64,000 nt of DNA, from NCBI RefSeq assembly GCF_030649675.1, contig NZ_JAUTDR010000019.1, positions 25,526 through 89,525 on the forward strand, written 5' to 3'. The position numbers were made by a program, and so were the translations under genes. The DNA comes from Haliea sp. E1-2-M8. GTDB taxonomy: Bacteria; Pseudomonadota; Gammaproteobacteria; Pseudomonadales; Halieaceae. The notes under the pieces are model-generated. The model made no database searches. It had not been told where the DNA came from and was given only the letters and a program-made list of their open reading frames with translations. This document shows positions 9,466-18,323 of this stretch, piece after piece. How positions within the stretch are numbered: position 1 is the stretch's first letter; the number at the start of each line of letters is the position of its first letter.

Positions 9466-11187
9466 CTAGCCCGGCGCCGCCTGCGCGCCGCGCACCAGCC
9501 GCCCCGGCAAGGTGCCGGTTGTCTCGCCATTGCGGTACACCGGCACCCCATTGACGACAGTGGCGACATAGCCTTCGGCACGCTGCACCAGCCGGCGGCC
9601 GTTGCCCGGCAAATCGTAGGTGACCTCAGGGGCATGCAGCGCCAGGCGCTCAAAGTCGATCACGTTCAGATCCGCCTTGTAGCCCGCTGCCAGCAGGCCG
9701 CGATCCTCCAGCCCCATGAACAGCGCCGTCGCCCGACTCAAACGATGCACCAGGTCGGCCAGCGGCAGGCGCCCCCGTTCCCGGTCCCGCCCCCAGTGGC
9801 TGAGCGCGAAGGTGGAATAGCTGCCATCACAAATGGTGCCGGCGTGGGCGCCACCGTCCCCCAGTCCCGGCAGCACGTCGGGGTGGGCGAGCATGGTGCC
9901 AACTGCATCCAGGCTACCTTCGGCGTAGTTGGCCATGGCCAGATACAGCGCCGTGCCGCGCTCGCCGTCGAGCATCAGGTCGTAGGCCAGCGCCTCCGGG
10001 CTCACCCCCAGTTGCCGGGCGCGGCCGGCAATGCTCTGCTCCCAGGGCTGTTCGTAGACCGGCGGGTCACCGAGCAGGAACATGTGGTCGAAGTCGCGCA
10101 CCATGCGCCCCAGCACCAGGGCTGGGTCCGGGTCCACCGGCTCGCTGAGAATACGGGTACGCCGTTCCGGGTCGCGCAGGGCCTGCAGGCGCTCGGTGAG
10201 CTCCAGCCCGGCAAGCTCGCGGTAGCCGGCAGTGCTGTAGAAGGGATTCAGGGTCAGCTCGTGACCCAGCATCATGCCAATGGCGCGGGGCATGACCTGG
10301 CCCTTGATCACCACGCCCTCGGCGTTGGCTGTGGCCAGGTCCTGCAGCAGCTGCGGCCAGATATGCGGGCCGGTATTGCCGGTACCGATGGAGAACGTGA
10401 GCGGCCGCCCGGAGGTCTCCGCCAGCTGCCGCAGGATATTGATATCCTTGCCCGGCAGATGGACATCCTCCACGATCTGGAACACCCCCCTGCCCTTTCT
10501 GCCCATGGTCGCAGCCAGGGCCAGCAGCTCTTCGTTGCTGGCGTCCAGCGTGGGAATCGGCTTGCCGTCGCTGGAGCGGTGGAACAGGGTGCGCGAGGTG
10601 GCAATACCCATGGCGCCGGCGTCCAGCGCCTCCTCCAGAAGTTCGCACATGCGCTGGATATCCGCCTCGGTGGCGGGTTCGCGATTGGCACCGCGCGCGC
10701 CCATCACATAGACCCGCAGGGCCGCGTGCGGCAGGTAGCCGGCCACATCCATGTCGAACTCGCGCGATGCCAGCAGGTCCAGGTACTCGGGGAAACTCTC
10801 CCAGGTCCAGGGCAGGCCCTCGGCCAGCACCGGGTAGGGGATATCCTCCACGCCATCCATCAGGCGGATCAGCGTATCGTGATCCTCCGCCCTGCAGGGC
10901 GCAAAACCGACGCCGCAGTTGCCGATAATGGCAGTGGTGACCCCGTGACAGGAGGATGGGCGGAGGCGATTCTCCCAGGTGACGTGGCCGTCGTAGTGCG
11001 TGTGCACGTCGACAAAACCGGGGGTCACCAGCAACCCGCTGGCGTCAATCTCTTCGCGGCCAGCGGCCAGGCCACTGCCTACTGCGGCGATGACCCCGTT
11101 GTTGATGGCGACGTCGGCCGGGCGTGGCTCTGCGCCGGAACCATCGATGACGGTGCCACCGCGAATCACCAGATCGTAGCTGCTCAT
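9466..11187 (-). CDS. N-acyl-D-amino-acid deacylase-like amidohydrolase
   Basis: A 573-residue member of the amidohydrolase_3/D-aminoacylase family. Metal-binding sequence is visible in GFVDVHTHYDGH near residue 60, followed by GNCGVGFAP, an internal HRSSDGKPIP segment and the late GDGGAHAGT motif. These zinc enzymes hydrolyse N-acylated amino acids or related amides in the cytoplasm; the true substrate is not known. The ATG overlaps the stop of the TauD-type dioxygenase by four bases, and a TBDR lies upstream of both, so the three genes probably import and break down one N-acyl or taurine-like compound. Confidence 0.9.
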   Translation of the reverse strand: MSSYDLVIRGGTVIDGSGAEPRPADVAINNGVIAAVGSGLAAGREEIDASGLLVTPGFVDVHTHYDGHVTWENRLRPSSCHGVTTAIIGNCGVGFAPCRAEDHDTLIRLMDGVEDIPYPVLAEGLPWTWESFPEYLDLLASREFDMDVAGYLPHAALRVYVMGARGANREPATEADIQRMCELLEEALDAGAMGIATSRTLFHRSSDGKPIPTLDASNEELLALAATMGRKGRGVFQIVEDVHLPGKDINILRQLAETSGRPLTFSIGTGNTGPHIWPQLLQDLATANAEGVVIKGQVMPRAIGMMLGHELTLNPFYSTAGYRELAGLELTERLQALRDPERRTRILSEPVDPDPALVLGRMVRDFDHMFLLGDPPVYEQPWEQSIAGRARQLGVSPEALAYDLMLDGERGTALYLAMANYAEGSLDAVGTMLAHPDVLPGLGDGGAHAGTICDGSYSTFALSHWGRDRERGRLPLADLVHRLSRATALFMGLEDRGLLAAGYKADLNVIDFERLALHAPEVTYDLPGNGRRLVQRAEGYVATVVNGVPVYRNGETTGTLPGRLVRGAQAAPG

Positions 11188-12095
11188 GCTGACTGTGCCT
11201 CGTTGCTGTTTTCCAGTACCCGCCCCATCTGCACGCTGCCGCGGATGGTGCTGCGCTGCACGATGCGGATTTCGTCCGCCGGGTGGCCAAAGGCCATGTG
11301 CATGGTACGGCGGTTGTCCCAGAGCACAATGTCGTTGTTCTGCCAGTCGTGGATGTACTGGAATTGCGGCTGCAGGGTGTGCGCCACCAGCTGCTGAATC
11401 AGGGCATCTCCTTCTGCAGCCGGCAGGCCGATGACCGACTGGATGTTCAGGGTGCTGATATTGAGGATGCGCCGCCCGGTTTCCGGATGGGTCCAGACCA
11501 GCGGGTGCGCCACTGGCGGGAAGTCCGGCAGGGTCATGCTGGTACCGGTAACGAGCTTGCCGCCCGGTTGGTTGAAGCGCATGGCGCTTAAGTCCGGGCA
11601 GAACACATAGCGTGCCTCCAGACCCTCGATGCGCCGCTGCAACGCCGGATCCAGGGCCTCCCAGGCCATTGCGGTGTCGATCCAGCCGGTCTGGCCACCG
11701 TGCTCGCTCTTCTGCACCATGCGCAGCAGGGCGCCAGCGTTGGGCGTGGTGGCAAAAGCGAGGTCGGTGTGCCAGGGAATGCGGCCGTAGGTGGGCACGC
11801 CGGCGAACTCGTAAACCGGACCGGTGAGGCCCTGCTCATTGCTGAGCAGGATCAGCTCCGGGTAGCCGGGCAGGCGGAAGTGCTCGATCGGGTGGGGTTC
11901 CAGTTCACCAAAGCAGCGGGATAGCTGCAGCAGCGCCTCGGGAGAGGTGCCGATGCCGCGAAACAGGACGATCCCGGCCTCCAGCCAGAGTTGGCGCAGG
12001 GCCCGGGCGGTAGCGTCGGGAATCCCCTCCCCGATCTCGAGGCCGGTGACTTCGGCGCCAACGCCGCCGGGCAGAGTGGTAACGTCAAAATCCAT
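11184..12095 (-). CDS. TauD/TfdA-family Fe(II)/2-oxoglutarate dioxygenase
   Basis: A 303-residue non-heme iron dioxygenase. The iron-binding HxD is seen in IPWHTDLAF, and the distal His and 2-oxoglutarate-binding Arg lie in the C-terminal region around DNRRTMHMA and RSTIRG. Members hydroxylate substrates such as taurine, aryloxyalkanoates, carnitine precursors or N-acyl compounds, often releasing a leaving group. It is coupled by ATGA overlap to the downstream N-acyl-amino-acid amidohydrolase and sits 37 bases after the TBDR gene. The substrate is probably whatever that receptor imports. Taurine itself is not specifically indicated. Confidence 0.92.
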   Translation of the reverse strand: MDFDVTTLPGGVGAEVTGLEIGEGIPDATARALRQLWLEAGIVLFRGIGTSPEALLQLSRCFGELEPHPIEHFRLPGYPELILLSNEQGLTGPVYEFAGVPTYGRIPWHTDLAFATTPNAGALLRMVQKSEHGGQTGWIDTAMAWEALDPALQRRIEGLEARYVFCPDLSAMRFNQPGGKLVTGTSMTLPDFPPVAHPLVWTHPETGRRILNISTLNIQSVIGLPAAEGDALIQQLVAHTLQPQFQYIHDWQNNDIVLWDNRRTMHMAFGHPADEIRIVQRSTIRGSVQMGRVLENSNEAQSA

Positions 12096-12132
12096 GTTGT
12101 CGCTCCCGTTGTCGCCTGTGCCGGCGACCGCC

Positions 12133-14436
12133 TCAGAATGTATAGGTCGCCTCGAGGCCGTAAGTACGCGGTGGCCCGAAGAAGCTCACCGTGAAGGGCC
12201 CAAAGGGCACCGTGTTCAGGCGGTAGTCCTTGTCCAGCAGGTTCTTGCCCCACAGGGCCACCTGCAGTTCGTTACCGCCCAGCGGAATGTTGGCCAGGGT
12301 CAGGCGCCCATTCACCAGGCCGTAACCCTTGATATCGGACACGGCCTTCTGGGCCGGCGTCACATAGGGGGTGTAGTCGTCATTGTAGCTGTAATCCAGG
12401 CGCGCGGTCAGCTCACCGAAATGGGCTCTGAGCACGGTGTATTCCAGGCCCAGGTTGACCGTATGCTGCGGTGAGTACTGGGTAAAGCGTTCGTCCGCGA
12501 CATCGACGATGGCGCCCAGCGCTGGATCGAATTCCAGGAACTCCTCGAAGCCGGAGTCCAGATAGCCGTAGTTGAAGCTCAGCAGCAGGTCGGCACCGGG
12601 CATGTACATCGCTTCAAGCTCGAAACCTTTCTTCTCTGCCTGGCCGGCGTTCTCGATCACCGACGCGGCGGAACCGGATGCGGAGGGGACAAACACCGAC
12701 AGCTGGATATCAGTCTCGTCGTTGAAGAATGCCGCGACGTTCAGCTGCAGGGTGTCATCCAGCCAGCGGCTCTTGAAGCCGATTTCATAGGAGTCTATCT
12801 CCTCGGCGTCAAAACCCCGGTTGAAGGATTCCAGCGATCCGGCTTCGCCATTGAAGCCCCCGGACTTCCAGCCCTGGGCATACTTGGCGTAGGCATTCAG
12901 GTTGTCGCTGAATTCATAGCTGGCGATCACCGTCGGCGAGACGTTGGTAAAACTGTCCTTGTTGCGCCCGGCAAAGGCCGGGTTGTCATCGGGGTGGTCG
13001 ATATAGACCTCTTTTTCCTCGTCGGTCCAGCGTACGCCGAAGGTCAGGGTCAGGCGGTCTTCGAGCACTGGCGGCACCCAGTCCACCTGGCCATAGGCGG
13101 CGATCTGCTCTGACTCCAGGCCATAGGCGTTGCGCTGCACAAACGGGCCAAAGAAGCTGTTGAGCGGCTCCAGCGGGTTGAAGGCGTCCGCTTCCTCTTC
13201 GAAGTAGTACAGCCCCACTACATAGTTCAACCGTTTGTGGCTACCGGTCAGCTGTAACTCGTGCGACTGTTGCGTGTAGTCCTCGTCAATCTTCGAGTGG
13301 AACAGGGCAAACGGGGTGCCGTCGTTGTCCAGGCTCTGGCCGAAATCCAGGCTGCGATGGTTGGCGATGTACTTGACGGAAGCACCGCCGAGCACACCCG
13401 CGTCACCGAGATCGTAGTCCACGGTCACGGTCTGGCTGGTTGACTCAAATTTCTCGTAGACATCGGCGTCGATAGAGGCGGAGCTGAGGTTGTCGGTCTC
13501 ACTGGTCACGAACTGGGCCAGATCGGCCGGCATCGGAAAGCCGAACGTGAGACTGGAGGTGTTCAGGTTGGTGAACTGGGGTTTCGCCGGCGTGTTGTCC
13601 ACATCCACGTAGTCCACCGAGTAGCGCGCAGAAAGTGCATCGCTGATGTCCCACAGCAGGTCCAGGCGGGCGATGGTGCTTTCCGCGGCATTGTGCTCAC
13701 TGGCACTGCCCGGGGGGTTGGCGGGGATCGGTTGGCCGGTGAAAGGGTGGGTGATAGTAGTGTTGGGCGCAGCGGGGCGGTTCTTGTAGAAACCGTCACG
13801 CTCATCCGCTGACAGGGTCAGGCGGGTCCTCAGGGAGCCGGCGCCACCGAGGTCCAGTGCCGGCAGATCCAGCGAGCCGTACAACTCACCCTGGCCGAAG
13901 TTGCCCACGCCACCGCGCAGCTTGCCGCCCAACTCACCACTGGGCTCCATGGTGATCACATTCAGCGCGCCGCCCGAGGTGTTGCGGCCGAACAGGGTGC
14001 CCTGGGGGCCGCGCAGCACTTCGATCCGCTCCACTTCCGCCAGCTTGAACACGTTGCCGGAAAACTTGCCCACGTAGGCCCCGTCCAGGTAGATGCCGAC
14101 GGTGGGCTCCCAGTAGATACCAGGGTTGGCGGTGACGGAACCGCGGATTGCAACCGTGGCCTTGGCGGTGTTGGACGGCAGCGGCGCGACCTTGACGTTG
14201 GGGACAAAGGTACCAATGTCCACCAGGTCGCGGATACCTTTCTGCTCCAGCGCTTCCTGGCCGAAGGCGGTGATCGCGATCGGTGCGTCCTGCAACGATT
14301 GTTCGCGCTTCTGCGCGGTTACCACCACCTCTTCCAGCTGGGCCTGCGCCTGGCTGGCGGCAAGCACGGCGGCGCAGAGCGCAAGGCGGGGAGAACGGCA
14401 GGTGGCACGGCGGCTAGCTACATTGTTACGGGGCAT
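12133..14436 (-). CDS. TonB-dependent receptor 1
   Basis: A 767-residue outer-membrane receptor. A signal peptide (to about residue 32, cleaved after SQAQA) is followed by the TonB-box-like LEEVVVTAQKRE, the plug domain with VEVERIEVLRGPQGTLFGRN-type sequence (about 50-170), and a 22-strand barrel ending in the aromatic YTF expected for BAM recognition. It is the first gene of a minus-strand operon with the dioxygenase and amidohydrolase. Receptors of this iron-complex type in marine gammaproteobacteria often import carbon substrates rather than siderophores, and the neighbours support that here. Confidence 0.94.
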   Translation of the reverse strand: MPRNNVASRRATCRSPRLALCAAVLAASQAQAQLEEVVVTAQKREQSLQDAPIAITAFGQEALEQKGIRDLVDIGTFVPNVKVAPLPSNTAKATVAIRGSVTANPGIYWEPTVGIYLDGAYVGKFSGNVFKLAEVERIEVLRGPQGTLFGRNTSGGALNVITMEPSGELGGKLRGGVGNFGQGELYGSLDLPALDLGGAGSLRTRLTLSADERDGFYKNRPAAPNTTITHPFTGQPIPANPPGSASEHNAAESTIARLDLLWDISDALSARYSVDYVDVDNTPAKPQFTNLNTSSLTFGFPMPADLAQFVTSETDNLSSASIDADVYEKFESTSQTVTVDYDLGDAGVLGGASVKYIANHRSLDFGQSLDNDGTPFALFHSKIDEDYTQQSHELQLTGSHKRLNYVVGLYYFEEEADAFNPLEPLNSFFGPFVQRNAYGLESEQIAAYGQVDWVPPVLEDRLTLTFGVRWTDEEKEVYIDHPDDNPAFAGRNKDSFTNVSPTVIASYEFSDNLNAYAKYAQGWKSGGFNGEAGSLESFNRGFDAEEIDSYEIGFKSRWLDDTLQLNVAAFFNDETDIQLSVFVPSASGSAASVIENAGQAEKKGFELEAMYMPGADLLLSFNYGYLDSGFEEFLEFDPALGAIVDVADERFTQYSPQHTVNLGLEYTVLRAHFGELTARLDYSYNDDYTPYVTPAQKAVSDIKGYGLVNGRLTLANIPLGGNELQVALWGKNLLDKDYRLNTVPFGPFTVSFFGPPRTYGLEATYTF

Positions 14437-14750
14437 GCGCTGTAATCCTTGATTGTTATGGCTTTGCGAAGGCCAGCTTGCGGGCTGGAGTCCTGATGGA
14501 CGGCGAGACTACAGGTCTGCGAACAGCGGCGCATAACCCATTTGAGCTAGACGGGGCCCGCACGGCAGACCCGGGGGGAATCGGGCGAAGCGTTAGTCGG
14601 TGCGGTGACCCGCACAGGCTTGCCTTTATGTACCGTCGTTCAAGGTGGGTGACCGAACATACTTTGCCAGCACCGAACGCTATCCTTCCATTACAGACAT
14701 CCACTGAGGGTGGACCCCGCGGCCGAGCGCCGCATCCTGAAGAGAAGCTG
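14437..14750. other. Divergent intergenic region, 314 bases
   Basis: The space between the minus-strand receptor operon and the plus-strand GntA-like operon must hold both promoters. A small hairpin (CCAGC and GCTGG around a six-base loop) lies just upstream of the receptor start. I see no convincing -35/-10 pair, no RNA gene and no credible small coding sequence. Open frames that cross it in either direction do not resemble proteins. Confidence 0.5.
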
Positions 14751-15467
14751 ATGAGACATACTAATGGCCTTGCCGCCATTGCCGCAAACCACATACCCGT
14801 GCCGGACCTGGGCGAAAAATTTCTGGAGTTTCTGAATGGCGTCAGCTATCCGTGTGTTGGGGCCAAGTCAGCTCTGGCCCGTGGTTTAATTGAAACTCAT
14901 GAGTTCGGTAGGCTGGGAGACCGCGACAACGACCGGCCGTTAATGGATGGACTCTCTCAATTTGTCAGGATGATCGAAGCCAATACTTCCAGCAATGACA
15001 TAGTGCATTCTTACGTAGCCATTTTCAGGGGGCCGCATGATATGAATGAACTTCGTTTCGAGTCCTTGTTGTGGTCGCAGTTATGGCGAATCCACAGGCT
15101 TGACGTCCTGGCGGGCAACAAGCCTGCCTGCGATGTCAGCGCCGATGCCGATAGCGCACAATTCAGCCTGAGCATGGCGGGGCATCCGTTTTTCGTCATC
15201 GGGCTGCACTCGCATGCTTCCCGACTCGCCCGGCGTTTCAGCCACCCGGTGCTGGTGTTCAACTCCCACCGCCAGTTCGAGAAGTTACGAGAAGACGGAC
15301 GCTTTGCGAAGATGCAGGCGGCCACTCGGGCACGCGATATCGAATTGCAAGGGTCCGTGAATCCCAACCTCGCGGACTTCGGTGCTGCGAGTGAGGCCAG
15401 GCAGTACAGCGGCCGCGAGGTTGGGTCCGACTGGCAGTGCCCATACGATTTTGACAATCAGCCGTGA
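14751..15467 (+). CDS. YqcI/YcgG family heme-dependent N-hydroxylase (GntA-like)
   Basis: A 238-residue protein of the YqcI/YcgG family (PF08892), recognised from the C-terminal block HPVLVFNSHRQFEKLR, SVNPNLADFG, EARQYSG and DWQCPYDFD. Characterised relatives are heme enzymes that N-hydroxylate arginine-type guanidino groups, including GntA of guanitoxin biosynthesis and the DcsA arginine hydroxylase. The ATG at 14751 gives the normal family length; the frame stays open upstream but is not protein-like. The stop overlaps the GTG start of the DUF1989 gene (GTGA), so the two products are made together. No other guanitoxin genes are nearby, so the substrate is likely different. Confidence 0.85.
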   Translation: MRHTNGLAAIAANHIPVPDLGEKFLEFLNGVSYPCVGAKSALARGLIETHEFGRLGDRDNDRPLMDGLSQFVRMIEANTSSNDIVHSYVAIFRGPHDMNELRFESLLWSQLWRIHRLDVLAGNKPACDVSADADSAQFSLSMAGHPFFVIGLHSHASRLARRFSHPVLVFNSHRQFEKLREDGRFAKMQAATRARDIELQGSVNPNLADFGAASEARQYSGREVGSDWQCPYDFDNQP

Positions 15468-16066
15468 ACCCAGGCGTAACGACGGTGAGAATTCCGCCCT
15501 GCTCCGCGCAGTCGGTCGAGCTTGGCACTGGTGATGAACTGGTAATTATCGATCCCGAAGGCCAGCAAGTGAGCGACGTCGTGGCTTTCGCGCTTCCGGA
15601 TTGTGTGGAGTATCTGTCCTCAGGCCGTTCTCTCGACTATGCCGCACGCTTATGGCTAACGACCGGCGACATACTGTACTCGAACCGCAGCCGGCCCATG
15701 TTCACCATCATGGAGGATACCTGCGGCCGCCACGACTTTACCTTGACACCCTGCTCGAAAGATACCTTCAGGATCATCTACGGCGAGAGCGAGGAGCGCC
15801 CGGGTTGCGAGGGCAACCTGGTCGCGGCACTGGCCCCTTACGATATCGGTGTAGATCGGATTCCGGTTGCATTCAATGTCTTCATGCATGTTGCGATAGA
15901 TGCCACAACCGGCGAGCTCCAGGTTCTTCCGCCGCTCAGCGAAGCCGGGGATTTCGTTCGTCTGCGGGCCCAGATGCCACTGGTGGTCGCGATAACTGCA
16001 TGTTCCGCCGGGCAGTCAAACAATTTTTGCTTCAAGCCCATAGACGTTCAGGTAGTGCGCTGCTGA
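15464..16066 (+). CDS. DUF1989 / urea carboxylase-associated family protein (GTG start)
   Basis: 200 residues matching the DUF1989 family (PF09347), recognised by SNRSRPMFTIMEDTCGRHD, the GCEGNLVAAL segment, IPVAFNVFMHV and the late motif LVVAITACSAG. Family members sit beside urea carboxylase/allophanate and other small-nitrogen genes; no enzymatic activity is firmly assigned, though conserved Cys, His and Asp suggest metal binding. It starts with GTG at 15464, four bases inside the GntA-like gene. The coupling suggests it acts on, or transfers, the product of that N-hydroxylase. Confidence 0.87.
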   Translation: MNPGVTTVRIPPCSAQSVELGTGDELVIIDPEGQQVSDVVAFALPDCVEYLSSGRSLDYAARLWLTTGDILYSNRSRPMFTIMEDTCGRHDFTLTPCSKDTFRIIYGESEERPGCEGNLVAALAPYDIGVDRIPVAFNVFMHVAIDATTGELQVLPPLSEAGDFVRLRAQMPLVVAITACSAGQSNNFCFKPIDVQVVRC

Positions 16067-16169
16067 ACATAGGTTTTTTAGTCACCAGAAGACAGCTCGC
16101 AGCGGCTTAATTTGCGCCGGGCAAGGGTTGCCCTCTATAGTAAGGGCGTATTTACTGCGGAGAGCCAGC

Positions 16170-17603
16170 ATGACAAAAAGTGTGACGCAGGAGCGAATCA
16201 AGCGCCTGGAGCAACACCTCAAGGAGGAGAACCCGATCCTCGCGGGCTGTGTCCAGAGCTTCCAGAAGCTGGACCAGGTCGCCCGCAAACTCGGCTTGAT
16301 GGACCCCGACGATTCCTATGCCACCCAGGTCTCCTGGTGGCCGGTGATCTCTGTGCTGGGCACCTATTCCGCCGGCAAGTCCACCTTCATGAACCAGTAC
16401 GTGGGCCAGGAATTGCAGCGCACCGGTAATCAGGCGGTGGACGACAAGTTTACCGTGATCTGCTACGGCGCCGGCGCTGCCTCGACTTCGCTGCCGGGGC
16501 TGGCACTGGACAGCGACCCGCGGTTCCCTTTCTACCAGATCAGCCGTGACATCGAGGGCGTAGCCGAAGGCGAAGGCCGCCGGGTGGATTCCTACCTGCA
16601 GCTGAAGACCGTGCCGGCAGAGGCGCTGCGCGGCAAGATCTTTATCGACTCGCCGGGCTTTGACGCCGACATGCAGCGCAACTCGACCCTGCTGCTTACC
16701 GACCATATTATCGACCTGTCCGATCTGGTACTGGTATTCTTCGATGCCCGCCGGCCCGAGCCCGGAGCGATGGGCGACACCCTCACGCACCTGGTGGGCA
16801 ATACCGTGCAGCGCCCGGATTCCAATAAATTCCTCTACATTCTGAATCAGATCGACAACACCGCGCGGGAGGACAACCCCGAGGAAGTGGTCGCGGCCTG
16901 GCAACGGGCCCTGGCCCAGCAGGGCCTGACCGCGGGCCGTTTCTACCGCATCTATGCTCGCAATGTGGCGCTGCAGGTGGAGGACCCGCAGATCAAGGAG
17001 CGCCTGGAGCGTAAGCGGGACGAGGATCTGGACGATATCGAGGCGCGCATTCGCCAGGTGGAGGTGGAGCGTGCCTATCGGGTGGTGGGTGTGCTGGAGA
17101 AAACCGCCAAGCATATCCGCGATGTCATGGTGCCGCGCCTCACCGAAGCCCGCCGCAGCTGGCGCCGCCGTACCCTCTGGCTCAGCGGCTCGGTATTCGC
17201 GCTGCTGGGCGGGTTGCTATTGTGGTGGAGCTGGCAGGCAGGCCATTGGAATGGATTCTTCCTGATGCCGTTAGCGCGGCTGGAGGTGGAATTCCAGATT
17301 GCGGTGCTGCTCATCGCCGCGGTGCTGGTACTGGTTTTGCACAGCAAGCTGCGGGAGCTGGCGGGGCGCAGTGTGCTCCGGAGCTTGCACCGCAGTGATG
17401 AGCCGGCCCGGGACCGCAAGGCTACGGAGCGGGCATTTGGCTGGAACGTCAAGGCCTGGTGGGGTTCCCTGGCCAGCGCTTCGCCGCGTGGCTGGGGACC
17501 GCTGCAGCGACGCAAGCTGGAAAAGGTACTGGCGGAAGCCGACGACTTCGTGCAATCGCTGAACGACCGGTACGCCAGCCCCTCGGGCAAATCGGATACC
17601 TGA
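16170..17603 (+). CDS. Dynamin-like GTPase with C-terminal membrane helices
   Basis: A 477-residue GTPase with P-loop GTYSAGKST (about residues 69-77), switch II DSPG and G4 NQID. The first 50 residues are helical and charged. After the G domain comes a helical segment, then two membrane helices (about 350-370 and 385-405) and a cytoplasmic tail, so it is probably anchored to the inner membrane. The layout resembles EHD/dynamin-type membrane-remodelling proteins. The ATG at 16170 has GGAGA nine bases upstream; an alternative start 42 bases earlier lacks this. No clear operon partner is seen. A second, unrelated-length dynamin-like gene lies at 30859. Confidence 0.86.
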   Translation: MTKSVTQERIKRLEQHLKEENPILAGCVQSFQKLDQVARKLGLMDPDDSYATQVSWWPVISVLGTYSAGKSTFMNQYVGQELQRTGNQAVDDKFTVICYGAGAASTSLPGLALDSDPRFPFYQISRDIEGVAEGEGRRVDSYLQLKTVPAEALRGKIFIDSPGFDADMQRNSTLLLTDHIIDLSDLVLVFFDARRPEPGAMGDTLTHLVGNTVQRPDSNKFLYILNQIDNTAREDNPEEVVAAWQRALAQQGLTAGRFYRIYARNVALQVEDPQIKERLERKRDEDLDDIEARIRQVEVERAYRVVGVLEKTAKHIRDVMVPRLTEARRSWRRRTLWLSGSVFALLGGLLLWWSWQAGHWNGFFLMPLARLEVEFQIAVLLIAAVLVLVLHSKLRELAGRSVLRSLHRSDEPARDRKATERAFGWNVKAWWGSLASASPRGWGPLQRRKLEKVLAEADDFVQSLNDRYASPSGKSDT

Positions 17604-17640
17604 GCGCACGGGTTTTCAGAACACTGGGGCTCCGCTTTTT

Positions 17641-18300
17641 ATGGCGACACGCGAAACACAGACAAAGATTCTGGAGGCCGCGATTAGCTTGTTCAACGAG
17701 GCCAGCGCGTCCAGAGTTTCCAGCAACCGTATTGCTGAGGCGGCCGGGATCAGCAAAGGTAACCTGCACTACCATTACGCATCCAAGGAAGAGATCATCT
17801 TCGATATATGGAACCAGATGGAAGCGGAGATTCGCAACTGGTCCGATGATGAAATCAGCCCGACCATAGACCACATGGCCTGGATGACCCTGCGCCAGTA
17901 TCGCCTTATATGGCGCTACCGATTCTTTTACCAGGAACTCAACATATTGCTGGAGAACGATCCTGAGCTGAAGTTCCGCTTCAATCAGGTACGTCGCCAA
18001 CGGATGGATAAAGTATTTCGCTTTTTCAAAGCCCTGGCAAAAGCAGGAGTCCTGAAACCCGGGTTGACCGATGATCAACTTCACAACCTGATTCGTGTTT
18101 CCTGGATTGTTTCCGACTTCTGGCTGAGCTTTGCCCGGGTAGAGGAGGATACAGTGGACATGACCACCATGCAGGAAGGATACCAACTCATACTGCAGCT
18201 GTTAAAACCGGTGATGACCGATGCGGCACTACAGGCCATCCCGGATTCCCTACAACTATTTTCAGTTGCGCCCCCTGAGGAGCCCGCAATAAACCCGTAG
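17641..18300 (+). CDS. TetR-family transcriptional regulator
   Basis: 219 residues. The N-terminal helix-turn-helix (about residues 8-55) reads AAISLFNEASASRVSSNRIA then GISKGNLHYHYASKEEI, typical of TetR repressors that bind a small ligand in the C-terminal domain. It lies convergent to the TBDR gene at 18324 and heads the regulon that continues to 24.4 kb. The palindrome at 21790-21816, in the divergent promoter of the cupin/receptor and transporter/PLP-enzyme operons, is its most likely operator. Confidence 0.92.
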   Translation: MATRETQTKILEAAISLFNEASASRVSSNRIAEAAGISKGNLHYHYASKEEIIFDIWNQMEAEIRNWSDDEISPTIDHMAWMTLRQYRLIWRYRFFYQELNILLENDPELKFRFNQVRRQRMDKVFRFFKALAKAGVLKPGLTDDQLHNLIRVSWIVSDFWLSFARVEEDTVDMTTMQEGYQLILQLLKPVMTDAALQAIPDSLQLFSVAPPEEPAINP

Positions 18301-18323
18301 GCTTCTTGCGGGCAGGGCATCGG

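Noticed and set aside
9634..11397. A 587-codon plus-strand open frame opposite the amidohydrolase gene
   Set aside because: It is a GC-driven shadow. Its translation has no family motif, while the minus-strand gene shows intact amidohydrolase motifs and an ATGA overlap with its neighbour.
16152..17114. A 320-codon minus-strand frame opposite the first dynamin-like gene
   Set aside because: It lies wholly opposite a gene with clear GTPase motifs and has no motif of its own.
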